Program-made: the position numbers and the translations under genes | Shown: piece after piece, positions 32,679 through 41,948 of the stretch | Numbering within the stretch: the first letter of the stretch is position 1 | How the letters are laid out: every line of letters begins with the position of its first letter | The notes under the pieces: model-generated | Told to the model about the DNA's origin: nothing | Seen by the model: the letters and a program-made list of their open reading frames with translations, nothing else | Database searches by the model: none | DNA from: Rhizobiales bacterium GAS188 | GTDB taxonomy: Bacteria > Pseudomonadota > Alphaproteobacteria > Rhizobiales > Beijerinckiaceae | Assembly: GCA_900104855.1 (NCBI GenBank) | Contig: FNSS01000001.1 | Location: forward strand, 5,828,001 to 5,892,000 | DNA length: 64,000 nt | Direction of reading: 5' to 3'

Positions 32679-32706
32679 TCCTTTGAGCAGGCGCTATGCT
32701 GCCGGA

Positions 32707-32817
32707 ATGTCCGACCAACCTTCGCCCCATCGGCCCGATTGGCGCCATTTCGCGATCGCCCTGGGCCTCGCTGTTTTCGGCGTCGTGCTAGCGCTGATCA
32801 TCAAGCGATGGTGGTGA
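32707..32817 (+). CDS. 36-residue single-helix membrane peptide
   Basis: MSDQPSPHRPDWRHFAIALG followed by LAVFGVVLALIIKRWW: short polar N-terminus, one membrane helix (~15-32), basic/aromatic end. It is the intact paralogue of the nonsense-interrupted peptide at 15241-15345, and conservation of the reading frame between the copies supports it being translated. There is no good Shine-Dalgarno; TATGCT ends 6 bases before the ATG, which raises a leaderless alternative to the EcfG-initiated, hairpin-containing transcript. Function unknown; such peptides often modulate larger membrane proteins. Confidence 0.65.
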   Translation: MSDQPSPHRPDWRHFAIALGLAVFGVVLALIIKRWW

Positions 32818-32908
32818 GCGACGTCTCGAAGGAGTGCGGGCTTTTTGTGATGATCCAAAGCTCACGCAATGATAGCGCAGATTGGAACTCAAGTTCGAGG
32901 GAGCGAAC

Positions 32909-33193
32909 GTGCAAGCCCTAAAAATGCTCCAAAGAATTGATGGCGATTTTGTCGCTGTCAACCCCAGCTTTGTCAGATTAATTGCGCCGAATAGCGACGT
33001 CCACGGCGGTGCCTCGTCGCTCATAGAATTCGACGGCCAGCACACTGTGCGGGTCAAGGGAAACGTACGCGAGATTATGGAACAATTAGGTGAGGATGAG
33101 GCCCTTCCTGACGGCGGGAAGCGGCATTGCTGTACCGTCCTAGGCCTGACAACCGGCGATCTTGAGCTGTCGCCGACCATAGCCGGCGCATAG
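32909..33193 (+). CDS. Small protein with FlbD-like pattern, 94 residues
   Basis: GTG 32909 follows GAGGGAG at good spacing; a TTG 27 bp earlier is possible. The core reads RIDGDFVAVNPSFVRLIAPN...SSLIEFDGQHTVRVKGNVREIMEQL. This resembles the FlbD-type layout (xLNGxxxxVNxxxIxxI...PxTxIxLxxGxxxxVxExxxEVxxxI), a small beta-rich fold found in flagellar genes and in several unknown rhizobial proteins. The resemblance is pattern-level only; no flagellar gene is nearby. The C-terminal 25 residues are unique. No membrane helix. Function unknown. Confidence 0.55.
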   Translation: MQALKMLQRIDGDFVAVNPSFVRLIAPNSDVHGGASSLIEFDGQHTVRVKGNVREIMEQLGEDEALPDGGKRHCCTVLGLTTGDLELSPTIAGA

Positions 33194-33344
33194 GTGATCG
33201 AGCGCGCAATTGGTCTCGCATTCGCGCCATATATTGCGCCGCCCTTCCTCAATCGATCTGTCCGCCATATATCCCGGTGGTGGGAGCGCCCGATCGACTC
33301 TTCACCCAATATTGAAAACAGTCCGAGGCTCGCTGATCGGCGGT

Positions 33345-35561
33345 TCAGCTGACGATCATCGAGACTTGAACCGCTCCGCTGTTGCACAGGACGCGCATAG
33401 AAACATGCGTTCCCGTGCGCCTGAGCGCGATGTCGACTGTGGTGCCGCTCATTGCGAGATGACGCAATATGATCTGGTTGACCGAAGCGGGTAGGCGTGG
33501 GTTTCTGAAGCGGATCTCTCTTGCGTCCGGCGCGAATTCGATGCCGAGCGCGGCCTGAATCATGAGGAATAGAGAGCCGCTCGCCCAGGCCTGTGGAGAA
33601 CAGGCCACCGGATAGAGCGTCGGTCCAGCGCCGCGCCGTCTACGAAAGCCGCAATACAATTCCGGAAGCCGGCGCAAATCCATATAACTCGCGGCGGCGA
33701 ATGCCGCCTCGAATACCTTATCCACGTGTTGGTGAAGCCCGTATCGCGACAAACCGAGCGCAATGAGGGAATTGTCGTGCGGCCAGATCGAGCCGTTATG
33801 GTAGGACATGGGATTATAGCGCGGCTCACCCTTGGCGATGGTCCGAATTCCCCAACCGGAAAAGAAATCCGCCGAGATCAGCACGTCGGCGACGCGACGA
33901 GCTCGATCCGGACGTGCAATACCCGTCCAGAGAAGATGGCCGGCATTCGAAGCCCGGACGCGACAAGGCTTTTTCTCCCCATCGAGCGCAATCGCGTAGA
34001 GGTCGATGTCTTCGCACCAGAATTTTTCCTCGAATCTCTCGGCCAGCTGGCTCGCGGCCTGATCGAGTTTCTCCGCCATATCGCTGTGGCCCAAGCGGCG
34101 TGCGCACTGTGCGGCCAATCGCTTCGCCGCATAGGCGTAGCCCTGCACCTCGCACAGCGCAATCGGCCCCTGCGCCAGTGCGCCGTCGGCGTGGAATACG
34201 GCGTCGAACGAATCCTTCCACCCCTGGTTCCGTAGACCGTGCTGCGGCCCCTGCTCGCTGATCCCGCTATATTCGAGGAAGCCGTCGCCATCCAAGTCGC
34301 CTGACGAGTCCATCCAATGGAGAGCCCGCTCCACAGCTGTCCACAGCCGTCGCAAAGTGGACTCGTCGCCGGTGCGTTCGACGTAAAGGCCGACCAGGAT
34401 CACGAAGAGCGGTGTTGCATCGACCGAGCCGTAATAAAGACCAAAGGGCACCTCTTTGAGCGCGGCCATCTCGCCGCCACGCATCTCGTGCAGGATCTTA
34501 CCGGGCTCCGCATCCGCGGCTGCGTCGAATACGGGCGCCTGGAACGCGGCCAGGCGCTTGAGCACGCCCTTGGCGATCGACGGATCGCACCAGAGCATTT
34601 GCAGGGCCGTGAACAGGCCGTCACGCCCGAAGGTCGTGGAGTACCAAGGGATGCCGGCGTAAGGGTAAGCACCCTCCGGGGTTTCCGTGATCAGCATGCG
34701 AAGATCGGCCATGGAGCGGCACAGGGCCTCGTTCAGCACCTGGTTCGAGGTCTCTACGGTGCCTGAATGTTGGGACGACAATCGGCGATCGCGATTGGCG
34801 GCCATCAACCCCTTGAAGAAAGTCATGGGCCTGGGAGGTTGCAAGCCATGGCATTCGGCCGAAAAGTAAATGTATATGGACTGACCCGCTTCGAGCCTCA
34901 GCTGATAGGTGGCGGCACTGGTGATGAGCTGAGCCGGCGGCGGGTCGAAGCGCAGCTCTGTCCGCCGCGTTGCTCCATCGAGACCGATATATGTGAAGGC
35001 GACTTCGCTCGCGCTGCGAACAACCTCGCTGAGCAGGCCTCGCCGCTGGCGTCGCTGGCCGCGCACCTCGAAGAGGTCGGCGAAATCATTGCCGAACAAG
35101 ACGGTCAGCGTGAATGCGATTGGCGCCTCACCGTGGTTGCCGACGGCAATGCGTTGATGCGCGACACCCTTCCAGAGATAGGCGGTACGCACGACATGAA
35201 GGGTGTCGCGTGGCAGAATAATATGCCCGTCATAGAAAATATCGGCATTGGTGAGATCGGCGGTCAGCGTCAGATTGTCATCGCGAACGCTTGATCCGAG
35301 GAGGAGGGGTTGCATCCCGTCGATCAACAATTCGAGCCGAGAGAGATAGCGCGTATCATGGTCGAAAAGGCCGTCGGGACCGCCGGCCGACGCGCCCATA
35401 TCGCCGTGGCTATCGAATACCGCGAAAGTATCGGCGTGTTTCAGTGTTCGGCGCGGCCGTGCCGACGGACCGGTGGAGGGGATGTAAAACGGCGCCTCCG
35501 CCATCGTGTCGATCGAGCGATCGGCATCTTCTCCTGTTCGAGGTAGCGTCTCAACTCGCAT
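33345..35561 (-). CDS. Glycogen debranching-type amylo-alpha-1,6-glucosidase
   Basis: 738 residues from ATG 35561. This start overlaps the end of the glycosyltransferase gene (ATGCGAGTTGA shared), indicating translational coupling; the frame is open a further 69 bp upstream. N-terminal ~45-250 is the glycogen-debranching N-terminal domain (LKHADTFAVFDSHGD, GLFDHDTRYLSRLELLIDG). An (alpha/alpha)6 catalytic domain (~280-700) follows, with AYPYAGIPWYSTTFGRDGLF, WKDSFDAVF and the NPMSYHNGSIWPHDNSLIALG signature. It trims or debranches alpha-glucans in the cytoplasm. Pairing with a GT4 enzyme suggests synthesis and turnover of a stress-related alpha-glucan or sucrose-like glycoside; the substrate is not resolved. 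Confidence 0.88.
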   Translation of the reverse strand: MRVETLPRTGEDADRSIDTMAEAPFYIPSTGPSARPRRTLKHADTFAVFDSHGDMGASAGGPDGLFDHDTRYLSRLELLIDGMQPLLLGSSVRDDNLTLTADLTNADIFYDGHIILPRDTLHVVRTAYLWKGVAHQRIAVGNHGEAPIAFTLTVLFGNDFADLFEVRGQRRQRRGLLSEVVRSASEVAFTYIGLDGATRRTELRFDPPPAQLITSAATYQLRLEAGQSIYIYFSAECHGLQPPRPMTFFKGLMAANRDRRLSSQHSGTVETSNQVLNEALCRSMADLRMLITETPEGAYPYAGIPWYSTTFGRDGLFTALQMLWCDPSIAKGVLKRLAAFQAPVFDAAADAEPGKILHEMRGGEMAALKEVPFGLYYGSVDATPLFVILVGLYVERTGDESTLRRLWTAVERALHWMDSSGDLDGDGFLEYSGISEQGPQHGLRNQGWKDSFDAVFHADGALAQGPIALCEVQGYAYAAKRLAAQCARRLGHSDMAEKLDQAASQLAERFEEKFWCEDIDLYAIALDGEKKPCRVRASNAGHLLWTGIARPDRARRVADVLISADFFSGWGIRTIAKGEPRYNPMSYHNGSIWPHDNSLIALGLSRYGLHQHVDKVFEAAFAAASYMDLRRLPELYCGFRRRRGAGPTLYPVACSPQAWASGSLFLMIQAALGIEFAPDAREIRFRNPRLPASVNQIILRHLAMSGTTVDIALRRTGTHVSMRVLCNSGAVQVSMIVS

Positions 35562-36669
35562 GGTACTCGATGCCGTTCTTTCTCGGGAGGGCGATGACGT
35601 TGGATCGCAGCGCTCGGTCGTCTTGGGCAAGGACCGGCTCGGCGCTTCGGCTCATGCCGCGATAGACATTGACATAATCCTTCGCCATGCGCGCAGCCGA
35701 GAAGCGCTCCTCGAAGCGCAACCTTACGGCGCGCCGATCAAGTCGGATCACCTCGGGCAATACCCGGATCGCTTCGTCGACCGTCGCAACCACGCGTCCC
35801 GTGATATGATCGTCGATGATTTCCGGGACGGAGCCGCAGCGAAAGCCAAGAACCGGTGTTCCGCAGGCCATGGCTTCGATCATGACGAGCCCGAAGGGCT
35901 CGGGCCAATCGATCGGAAAGAGCAATGCGAGCGCCTCGCCGAGAAACTTGGTTTTGCCCCGATCGTCGATCTCGCCCACGAATTCCACGCCGGGTCGATC
36001 AAGCAAAGGGGAGATCACTTCCCGAAAATAGCTCTCGTCAACCTTATCCACCTTAGCGGCGATCTTCAGCGGAAGGCCTAGCGCGTTGGCGATGGCGATT
36101 GCCCGATCCGGACGCTTTTCGCAGGAAATCCGGCCGAGAAAGGCGAGATAGCCGCCACGCGCTTGATAACTCGGCGTAAGCAGATCAAGTGGCAGACCGT
36201 GATGGATGGTTTTCGCGAAGCTTGCATCTGCGATCGGCTGACGCTGTGCATTCGAGACGGACACGAGCGGCATATCCGGAAAGGCGCGGTAAAGAGGAAG
36301 CAGGTCTGGTAGATCCTGGCGTCCATGCAGCGTGGTCAGCGTCTTGAAAGCCATATCCCGGAACAGCGGCAGCTGGAATGCATCGATATGGAAATGCAAT
36401 ACGTCGAAAAGATGCGAGCTGCGGCGCAGCTTGTCGAGCATGATCATGTAATGGGGTATGTGATCTCGAACGCGTGGGTTGAGGCGTATCGCCTGGTCCG
36501 TGCATGCGACGAGCCGGGCCGATGTCACCGAGTCGCCGCTGGCGAACAATGTGACGTCATGACCCTGTCGCACCAGCTCTTCGCTCAGATATGAGACGAC
36601 GCGCTCCGTGCCCCCGTAAAGCCTGGGCGGCACGCTCTCCATGAGCGGAGCAATCTGGGCGATTTTCAT
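35551..36669 (-). CDS. Glycosyltransferase family 4 protein
   Basis: 372 residues, retaining GT-B fold. The N-terminal half begins MKIAQIAPLMESVPPRLYGG, followed by TERVVSYLSEELVRQGHDVTLFASGDS and LHFHIDAFQLPL. The C-terminal nucleotide-sugar domain has YLAFLGRISCEKRPDRAI and the conserved EX7E segment EPFGLVMIEAMACGTPVLGF. No signal peptide. This clade (PPxxYGGTERVVxxL...H.DxxxFP) is frequent beside debranching-type enzymes in rhizobia. Donor and acceptor are unknown. It heads a two-gene operon with the debranching enzyme downstream, coupled by an 11-bp overlap. No EcfG consensus, only a one-mismatch GGAAC-N16-CATT near 36732 on the minus strand. Confidence 0.9.
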   Translation of the reverse strand: MKIAQIAPLMESVPPRLYGGTERVVSYLSEELVRQGHDVTLFASGDSVTSARLVACTDQAIRLNPRVRDHIPHYMIMLDKLRRSSHLFDVLHFHIDAFQLPLFRDMAFKTLTTLHGRQDLPDLLPLYRAFPDMPLVSVSNAQRQPIADASFAKTIHHGLPLDLLTPSYQARGGYLAFLGRISCEKRPDRAIAIANALGLPLKIAAKVDKVDESYFREVISPLLDRPGVEFVGEIDDRGKTKFLGEALALLFPIDWPEPFGLVMIEAMACGTPVLGFRCGSVPEIIDDHITGRVVATVDEAIRVLPEVIRLDRRAVRLRFEERFSAARMAKDYVNVYRGMSRSAEPVLAQDDRALRSNVIALPRKNGIEYHAS

Positions 36670-36877
36670 TTTGAAACCCGGTGCGAGAGGGAACTCGAAT
36701 CAAGAATGCACTAGGGGATATTTCGTTCCACACCGGCGGGCGGTTTCGTCACCCTTTTTGGGGTCGCGGCTCTTGCGCCGGTCCGGCGCCTTGATCAGGG
36801 CAAAGTCCAGCGGCCACGATCGCCACTCCGTCTGGCGGCATTCGATTCGTCCGATCAAATGAGCCTTTGAGGCAAGA

Positions 36878-36903
36878 CCGCCCCGTCCATCTGAGCGGGG
36901 CGG
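36878..36903 (-). terminator. Hairpin downstream of the DUF1236 gene
   Basis: Stem CCGCCCCG / CGGGGCGG (8 bp, 10-base loop), 40 bp after the DUF1236 gene stop on the minus strand, followed by TCTTGCC; a weak-tract terminator separating it from the glycosyltransferase operon. Confidence 0.6.
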
Positions 36904-36943
36904 CAATGGTAGCTCGATCAGTCCGACGTTCAGTACACCAAGC

Positions 36944-37357
36944 CTAGTCGATGATTTGAACGATCCGACGCGTGCGCGTGTCGACCAACACCGTGTGCCC
37001 GTTGACGATGGAGTACTGGTACTCCTTCACCCCATATTCCTCCGGCACAGGGTAGTACGCAGGACCGTCGGAAGGCAGGATCAGACCCACCGCCACATCA
37101 TCGCTGTAGCGGTACGACGGCCTCTTCTGAGTGGCGACGTATTCATGAAAGCGCGGGCTTTGCTGCGTCGCCATTCCGCCAACAATCGCACCGCCCACTC
37201 CGCCGACGACGGCACCCACCGGCCCACCGACCACCGCACCACCGACCGCGCCTGCGGCGGCGCCGGTCACTACGCCTCCGTTGGTCTGGGCATGCGCCGA
37301 GATCGGAAGTGCGAGCGCGGTCAGAACGACGCCGGCTACGAGAATTGAAGTTTTCAC
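36944..37357 (-). CDS. Exported glycine-zipper protein with DUF1236 domain
   Basis: 137 residues. Signal peptide MKTSILVAGVVLTALALPIS-AHA (~1-23). A glycine-zipper segment (AAAGAVGGAVVGGPVGAVVG, ~33-62) is followed by a C-terminal DUF1236-like domain (EYGVKEYQYSIVNGHTVLVD TRTRRIVQIID), in which the Y.Y..VN..TVLVDP.TRRIV.VI signature is recognisable. Expected in the periplasm or outer membrane. An EcfG-like promoter (GGAAC-N17-AGTT) lies 60 bp upstream. The family is widespread and expanded in Bradyrhizobium relatives; the function is unknown. Confidence 0.85.
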   Translation of the reverse strand: MKTSILVAGVVLTALALPISAHAQTNGGVVTGAAAGAVGGAVVGGPVGAVVGGVGGAIVGGMATQQSPRFHEYVATQKRPSYRYSDDVAVGLILPSDGPAYYPVPEEYGVKEYQYSIVNGHTVLVDTRTRRIVQIID

Positions 37358-37416
37358 GCAAATATCTCCATAAGATTAGCTCGAAAGATCGCAAATGACG
37401 GCGACCACAAAACTAC

Positions 37417-37442
37417 AACTGGCGGTAATGCCAAAACGTTCC
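37417..37442 (-). promoter_or_regulatory. EcfG-like promoter (GGAAC-N17-AGTT) for 36944-37357
   Basis: Minus strand GGAAC 37442-37438 and AGTT 37420-37417; one mismatch in the -10. Confidence 0.45.
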
Positions 37443-37571
37443 CAAAAATAAACTGGCAAATATTTCGTCTTGAACACGGCGCTTCAGATGCGCGACGCGA
37501 CCGTGATCGGAAGGGCAATATTGACTCAAACGCGCGAGTGATCGCCCAACGCCTCCACAACTGATTAGCCT

Positions 37572-38684
37572 TCATCCCTCGAGAAAGTGGCCAAATGCGG
37601 CTAGCGGCCGAACCCGGTCGCAGACGATCTTGGCAATCGCCAGCATGGGCACCGAAAGGATGGCGCCGGGAATGCCCCACATCCAAAACCAGAAGACGAG
37701 CGACAGGATCACCAGGACTGGATTGAGGGTGAATCGTCTTGCCAGAAGCATCGGCGTTACCGTCTCGCCCTCGATCAGGTGAATTCCAAGATAGAGGCCC
37801 GCGGGCAGCAGCGCTTGCCAGAGCGTGCCGATTGTCAACAGGCCTGCGAGGAGAAAGATCACCACGCCCAAAGTCGGACCGAGGATCGGCGCATAGTTCA
37901 AAAGAAACGCGACCGTTCCCCAGAGGATCGGATCGCCGACACCCGTGAGCCACATGACCATGGCCGTGGCGAATCCCACGGCCGCGTTCATGATCGTAAT
38001 CGTTACCAGATATGCGGAGATGTCGCTTTCGATTTGCTGCGAGATGTCCACTGCCTGCCGCTTGCTGCTGAAGCGCGGCAGAATCTCCACGAGACGACGC
38101 AGGAAGATATCGCCCGATACGAGAAGGAAATAGAGGAACAGCACCGTTGTGAACAAACCGCTGGCAAAGCTCCTTGTGCCCGCGAACAAGGTCGCCAGGA
38201 GAGTCGAACCTCCCGCCGAGGCGGCCGCATCTGTTGGTGCTCCGGTCGCTCCAATATTTTCGACCTGCTGCAGAAACTGTTGCAGTTTATCGATGGGTTC
38301 TCGCAGGAAGCTCAATCGCTCCTGAAGCCGCGGAATGCCCTCCGGAAGCTTGGCTGCCCAGGTGCTGGCTGGGCCCGAAATGGCCGTGCCCAGGCCCACG
38401 ATCGTTCCGAACAATGCAAGAATGAGCAGGAGGGCTGCGAGCATCCGAGGCACATGCAATCGCTCCAACATGCGCAGGCTGGGCTGCAGCAGGAGCTTGA
38501 GAGTGATGGCAAACACCAAAGGCAACACGATCTCGCCCGCCACATAGGCTGTCGCCAGCAGCGCGAGAGCAAACAGACCGCCCAGGAAAATGACCTTCGG
38601 ATCGGAGGGCAGAGGCATCTCTTCCGGCTCTTCTGCCGGCGATGCAATCTCGGTTTCCCGATCCGTATGTGCCTTGTCCAACAT
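37572..38684 (-). CDS. AI-2E family transporter (PerM/TqsA superfamily)
   Basis: 370 residues, multi-helix inner-membrane protein: acidic N-terminal tail (~1-28), then helices VIFLGGLFALALLATAYVAG, IVLPLVFAITLKLLLQPSLR, MLAALLLILALFGTIVGLGT; a central amphipathic region (LQERLSFLREPIDKLQQFLQ); then LFTTVLFLYFLLVSGD and the C-terminal set including WLTGVGDPILWGTVAFLLNY-APILGP and NPVLVILSLVFWFWMWGIPG. These are hallmarks of the AI-2E/UPF0118 family. Members export diverse small molecules or ions (AI-2 in TqsA, Na+/Li+ in others); the substrate here is unknown. Upstream lie the tiny DUF3309-like gene and the MERSEGV gene. Confidence 0.88.
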   Translation of the reverse strand: MLDKAHTDRETEIASPAEEPEEMPLPSDPKVIFLGGLFALALLATAYVAGEIVLPLVFAITLKLLLQPSLRMLERLHVPRMLAALLLILALFGTIVGLGTAISGPASTWAAKLPEGIPRLQERLSFLREPIDKLQQFLQQVENIGATGAPTDAAASAGGSTLLATLFAGTRSFASGLFTTVLFLYFLLVSGDIFLRRLVEILPRFSSKRQAVDISQQIESDISAYLVTITIMNAAVGFATAMVMWLTGVGDPILWGTVAFLLNYAPILGPTLGVVIFLLAGLLTIGTLWQALLPAGLYLGIHLIEGETVTPMLLARRFTLNPVLVILSLVFWFWMWGIPGAILSVPMLAIAKIVCDRVRPLAAFGHFLEG

Positions 38685-38759
38685 TTGGACCGATGCTTCC
38701 GTGCGGTCGAGAATCTGCCAACGGCCTCCGATAGTCAGTCGAGTTGCCGCCAGATCAGC

Positions 38760-38846
38760 TCAATACCAGCGTCCCCGGCCGTACCAGCCGCCGCCGCCGA
38801 GAATAAACAGCACGATGATGATGATCAGAAGTGTCGTGACGTCCAT
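38760..38846 (-). CDS. 28-residue DUF3309-type membrane peptide
   Basis: MDVTTLLIIIIVLFILGGGG followed by WYGRGRWY: one membrane helix and a basic aromatic end. Almost identical to the peptide at 58705-58791 (MDTTTLLIIIIVLIILGGGG, WYGRGRWF), which confirms the reading frame. DUF3309 proteins are tiny stress-associated membrane peptides of alphaproteobacteria. CCAGAGGAGGCAAC precedes the ATG. Both copies have a MERSEGV-type gene as near neighbour (38918 and 59276), so a two-gene module appears duplicated. Confidence 0.8.
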   Translation of the reverse strand: MDVTTLLIIIIVLFILGGGGWYGRGRWY

Positions 38847-38917
38847 GTTGCCTCCTCTGGCTTGTGCCCAACGGGCTGCCCCGGCGAAAACTTGGCAAGC
38901 CTTCCATCCTGAGACGG

Positions 38918-39118
38918 TTAGTGGGCGGCCGCCGAAAGGTGACCGGTGTTCTGGTCGACGCGGACGGGAGTAACAGGTCGGGCAGCCTTTGGGGTCGCCT
39001 GAATCCTCTTGTTCGCGCCTTGGAAGTCGCTGACTGCACTCAGCAGCCTCCCGTTTGAGCGGTCCATCATCTTCATGATCGAAACAAGTGTGGCTGTGAC
39101 ACCCTCCGAGCGTTCCAT
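38918..39118 (-). CDS. MERSEGV-type small protein, copy 1
   Basis: 66 residues from ATG 39118 (AAGGATGCCCATC upstream; an ATG 9 bp earlier is less likely by comparison with copy 2). MERSEGVTATLVSIMKMMDR, SNGRLLSAVSDFQGANKRIQ, then a variable tail. The first ~30 residues align closely with copy 2 at 59276 (MERSEGVTAVLTRVMKMIDR, SNGSLLRSMEHVEGSK), while tails diverge. Even the promoters are homologous. Predicted short helical cytoplasmic protein. No family known to me; the pairing with DUF3309 peptides suggests a stress role. Confidence 0.65.
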   Translation of the reverse strand: MERSEGVTATLVSIMKMMDRSNGRLLSAVSDFQGANKRIQATPKAARPVTPVRVDQNTGHLSAAAH

Positions 39119-39141
39119 GATGGGCATCCTTATGACCGCTT

Positions 39142-39184
39142 AATTTAAAGGAGAGCACGCATCGGTGGCAGCTTCGGAATCTAC
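39142..39184 (-). promoter_or_regulatory. Two-block promoter module, copy I (GTAGATTCCG...TTAAAT)
   Basis: Minus strand GTAGATTCCG 39184-39175, then TTAAAT beginning 36 bases from the first G. Flanks match copy J (CATAGG.AGATTCCG.AGCTGC and CGATGCGTG). Drives the MERSEGV gene ending at 38918. Confidence 0.6.
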
Positions 39185-39331
39185 CTATGTCGCCGAGGTC
39201 GAAGGGCTGGCAGATGCCTGGGTTTTCGCACCTCATATTTGAAGAAATCCTCACTCCTCCTGGGTGAAGAGAGCGAAAAAGGCGGCTCTGCGCCGCTCTA
39301 AAACATCAGGGCTGAAGTTCAGGCGATTTGG

Positions 39332-39375
39332 GTAGTTTCCGAACCTATCGCTGCCGCTTGGCCTGCAGCTATGGT
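39332..39375 (+). promoter_or_regulatory. Two-block promoter module, copy B (GTAGTTTCCG...GCTATGGT)
   Basis: GTAGTTTCCG 39332-39341; GCTAT at 39368-39372, offset 36. It lies 200 bp before the phosphoketolase ATG, implying a long leader. Extended similarity to copy E includes GCCGCTTGG and AGCTATGGT.CCGG. Confidence 0.65.
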
Positions 39376-39579
39376 CCGGGCCATCGACCAGCTCACGTGA
39401 ATGCTGACGGACCACGGCGCGCCCGAGATGCCGCGACCGGCAAGTCGTGCCCGGATCATAGCGACAGGGAAGTCCGTGCTGTCACCCCAGGGGCTCACTC
39501 GGCGCAGCCGCTCGAAAGCCGAGTCCATGCCCACACCAATGCACTTGGCGAGAGAGCAGCAATCAACCCCGGAGGCCCG

Positions 39580-41943
39580 ATGCGCGATTGCCTGTCACCC
39601 GATCTCCTTCAGAAGATGCACGCCTACTGGCGTGCCGCGAATTACCTTTCGGTCGGGCAGATCTATCTGCAGGGCAATCCGTTGCTCGAAACCCCACTCA
39701 GGCTCGAACATGTCAAGCCTCGATTGCTGGGCCATTGGGGCACGACGCCGGGATTGAATTTTCTCTATGTCCACCTCAACCGGCTGATCACAGAGAACGA
39801 TCTGAACATGATCTACGTCATCGGGCCCGGTCATGGAGGACCAGCCTTAGTGGCGCAGACCTATCTGGAAGGCTCGTACACCGAGCGCTACCCGGCGGTC
39901 GAGCGCAGCCGGAACGGATTGCAGCGGCTCTTTCGTCAATTCTCCTGGCCTTACGGGATTCCCAGTCACGTCTCGCCGGAAACTCCGGGCTCGATTCATG
40001 AGGGCGGCGAATTGGGCTATTCATTGGCGCACGCCTATGGCGCCGCCTTTGACAATCCGGACCTGATTGTCACCTGCGTCGTCGGTGACGGCGAGGCGGA
40101 AACTGGTGCGCTGGCTGCCAGTTGGCACTCCAACAAGTTTCTGAACCCGGCGCGCGACGGCGCCGTTCTTCCAATCCTTCACCTCAACGGGTTCAAGATC
40201 GCCAATCCGACGGTACTGGCCCGCATCAGCCGCGAGGAGCTGACGGAGCTGCTGCGCGGCTACGGCTACGACCCGCATTTCGTCGAGGGCGACGATCCGG
40301 CGCTGGTGCATCAATGTCTTGCCGCCACGCTCGATGCGACTTTGGCGCAGATTCGCCAAATTCAGAGTGCCGCGCGATCTCGCGGTGAGACGGAAAGCGT
40401 GGAGCGTCCGCGCTGGCCCATGATCGTCTTCCACACGCCAAAAGGTTGGACAGGACCGAAATTCGTCGACGGCAAGCCGGTCGAGGGTACCTGGCGCGCG
40501 CATCAGGTCCCGATCGCGGATTTCAAGGACCCCGAACATCTCAAGCAACTCGAAGATTGGATGAAGAGCTACCGGCCGCACGAGTTGTTCGACGAACGAG
40601 GCAAATTCCGTGAGGAGTTGGCTGCGCTCGCGCCGACTGGCCATCGCCGCATGGGCTCCAATCCACACGCCAATGGCGGTGAAGTGTTGCAGCCTCTATC
40701 GATGCCCCATTTTCATGATTACGCGGTGGCAGTGCCCAAGCCCGGCAAGGTCGAGGCGGAAGCGACGCGGGTTCTCGGAAAATTTCTACGCGACGTGATG
40801 AAGCTCAACCTCGATAGGCAGAATTTCCGGATCTTCGGCCCGGACGAGACTGCGTCGAACAGGTTGGAGGCCGTCTATGAAGTCTCCGGCAAGGAATGGA
40901 TGGCTGATGTTGAAGCGGTCGACATCAATCTCAGCGTCAAGGGCCGTGTCATGGAGGTCCTGAGCGAGCACCTCTGCGAAGGTTGGCTCGAAGGATATTT
41001 GCTCACCGGGCGGCATGGCCTGTTCTCCTGCTACGAGGCCTTCATTCACATCATCGATTCGATGCTCAATCAGCATGCGAAATGGCTGAAGGTCAGCCGG
41101 AACATCCCCTGGCGCAAGCCGATTGCGTCGCTGAATTACCTTCTGACGTCGCATGTCTGGCGACAGGATCATAATGGCTTCTCCCATCAGGATCCCGGCT
41201 TCATCGATCACGTCGCCAATAAGAAATCCGATGTCGTGCGTATCTATCTGCCGCCCGACGCTAACTGCCTGCTCTCGGTCACCGATCACTGCCTGCGCAG
41301 CCGCAATTACATCAACGTGATCATCGCCGGCAAACAACCGGAATGGCAGTGGCTCGACATCGACTCCGCCATTCGCCATTGCACCGCCGGCGCCGGGGTC
41401 TGGCGATGGGCCAGCAACGACGCCGGTGACCCCGACGTAGTCATGGCCTGTGCCGGCGATGTGCCGACTCTTGAGACGCTCGCTGCCGTCACCCTCTTGC
41501 GCGCCCATATCCCGGATATCCGCATCCGAGTCGTCAACGTCGTGGATTTGATGGTGTTGCAGCCACAGTCCGAGCATCCCCATGGCCTGGAAGATCAGGA
41601 TTTCGACGAGCTGTTCACGACAGAAAAGCCGGTGGTTTTCGCCTTCCACGGCTATCCTGCGGTCATTCACAAGCTGACCTATCGCCGGCACAATCACGAC
41701 AATATTCATGTGCGTGGCTACAAGGAGGAGGGGACCACCACCACGCCGTTCGACATGGTCGTGTTGAACAATCTCGATCGCTATCAGCTCGCGCTCGACG
41801 CCATCCGGCGCGTTCCGCGGCTCAGCGATCACGTGGAGACCGCGACGGCGCGCTACTGGACCACCATGGAGCGTCACAAGCTCTATATCAGCGAGCACGG
41901 CGACGACATGCCAGAGGTCCGTGACTGGCGCTGGAGCTTGTGA
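39580..41943 (+). CDS. xfp: Phosphoketolase (xylulose-5-P/fructose-6-P)
   Basis: 787 residues from ATG 39580 (GGAGG 7 bases upstream); the open frame extends to 39328 through the promoter and is not coding. Thiamine-diphosphate enzyme that splits xylulose-5-P or fructose-6-P with phosphate to acetyl-phosphate plus a triose- or tetrose-phosphate. Landmarks: [20 protein letters not shown] (~87-106), the ThDP motif [60 protein letters not shown] and the C-terminal [13 protein letters not shown]. Length is the family norm. Acetate kinase follows with a 4-base frame overlap or a 5-base gap, so the pair converts sugar phosphate to acetate and ATP without oxygen. Controlled by a two-block promoter. 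Confidence 0.95.
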   Translation: MRDCLSPDLLQKMHAYWRAANYLSVGQIYLQGNPLLETPLRLEHVKPRLLGHWGTTPGLNFLYVHLNRLITENDLNMIYVIGPGHGGPALVAQTYLEGSYTERYPAVERSRNGLQRLFRQFSWPYGIPSHVSPETPGSIHEGGELGYSLAHAYGAAFDNPDLIVTCVVGDGEAETGALAASWHSNKFLNPARDGAVLPILHLNGFKIANPTVLARISREELTELLRGYGYDPHFVEGDDPALVHQCLAATLDATLAQIRQIQSAARSRGETESVERPRWPMIVFHTPKGWTGPKFVDGKPVEGTWRAHQVPIADFKDPEHLKQLEDWMKSYRPHELFDERGKFREELAALAPTGHRRMGSNPHANGGEVLQPLSMPHFHDYAVAVPKPGKVEAEATRVLGKFLRDVMKLNLDRQNFRIFGPDETASNRLEAVYEVSGKEWMADVEAVDINLSVKGRVMEVLSEHLCEGWLEGYLLTGRHGLFSCYEAFIHIIDSMLNQHAKWLKVSRNIPWRKPIASLNYLLTSHVWRQDHNGFSHQDPGFIDHVANKKSDVVRIYLPPDANCLLSVTDHCLRSRNYINVIIAGKQPEWQWLDIDSAIRHCTAGAGVWRWASNDAGDPDVVMACAGDVPTLETLAAVTLLRAHIPDIRIRVVNVVDLMVLQPQSEHPHGLEDQDFDELFTTEKPVVFAFHGYPAVIHKLTYRRHNHDNIHVRGYKEEGTTTTPFDMVVLNNLDRYQLALDAIRRVPRLSDHVETATARYWTTMERHKLYISEHGDDMPEVRDWRWSL

Positions 41944-41948
41944 GCCCA

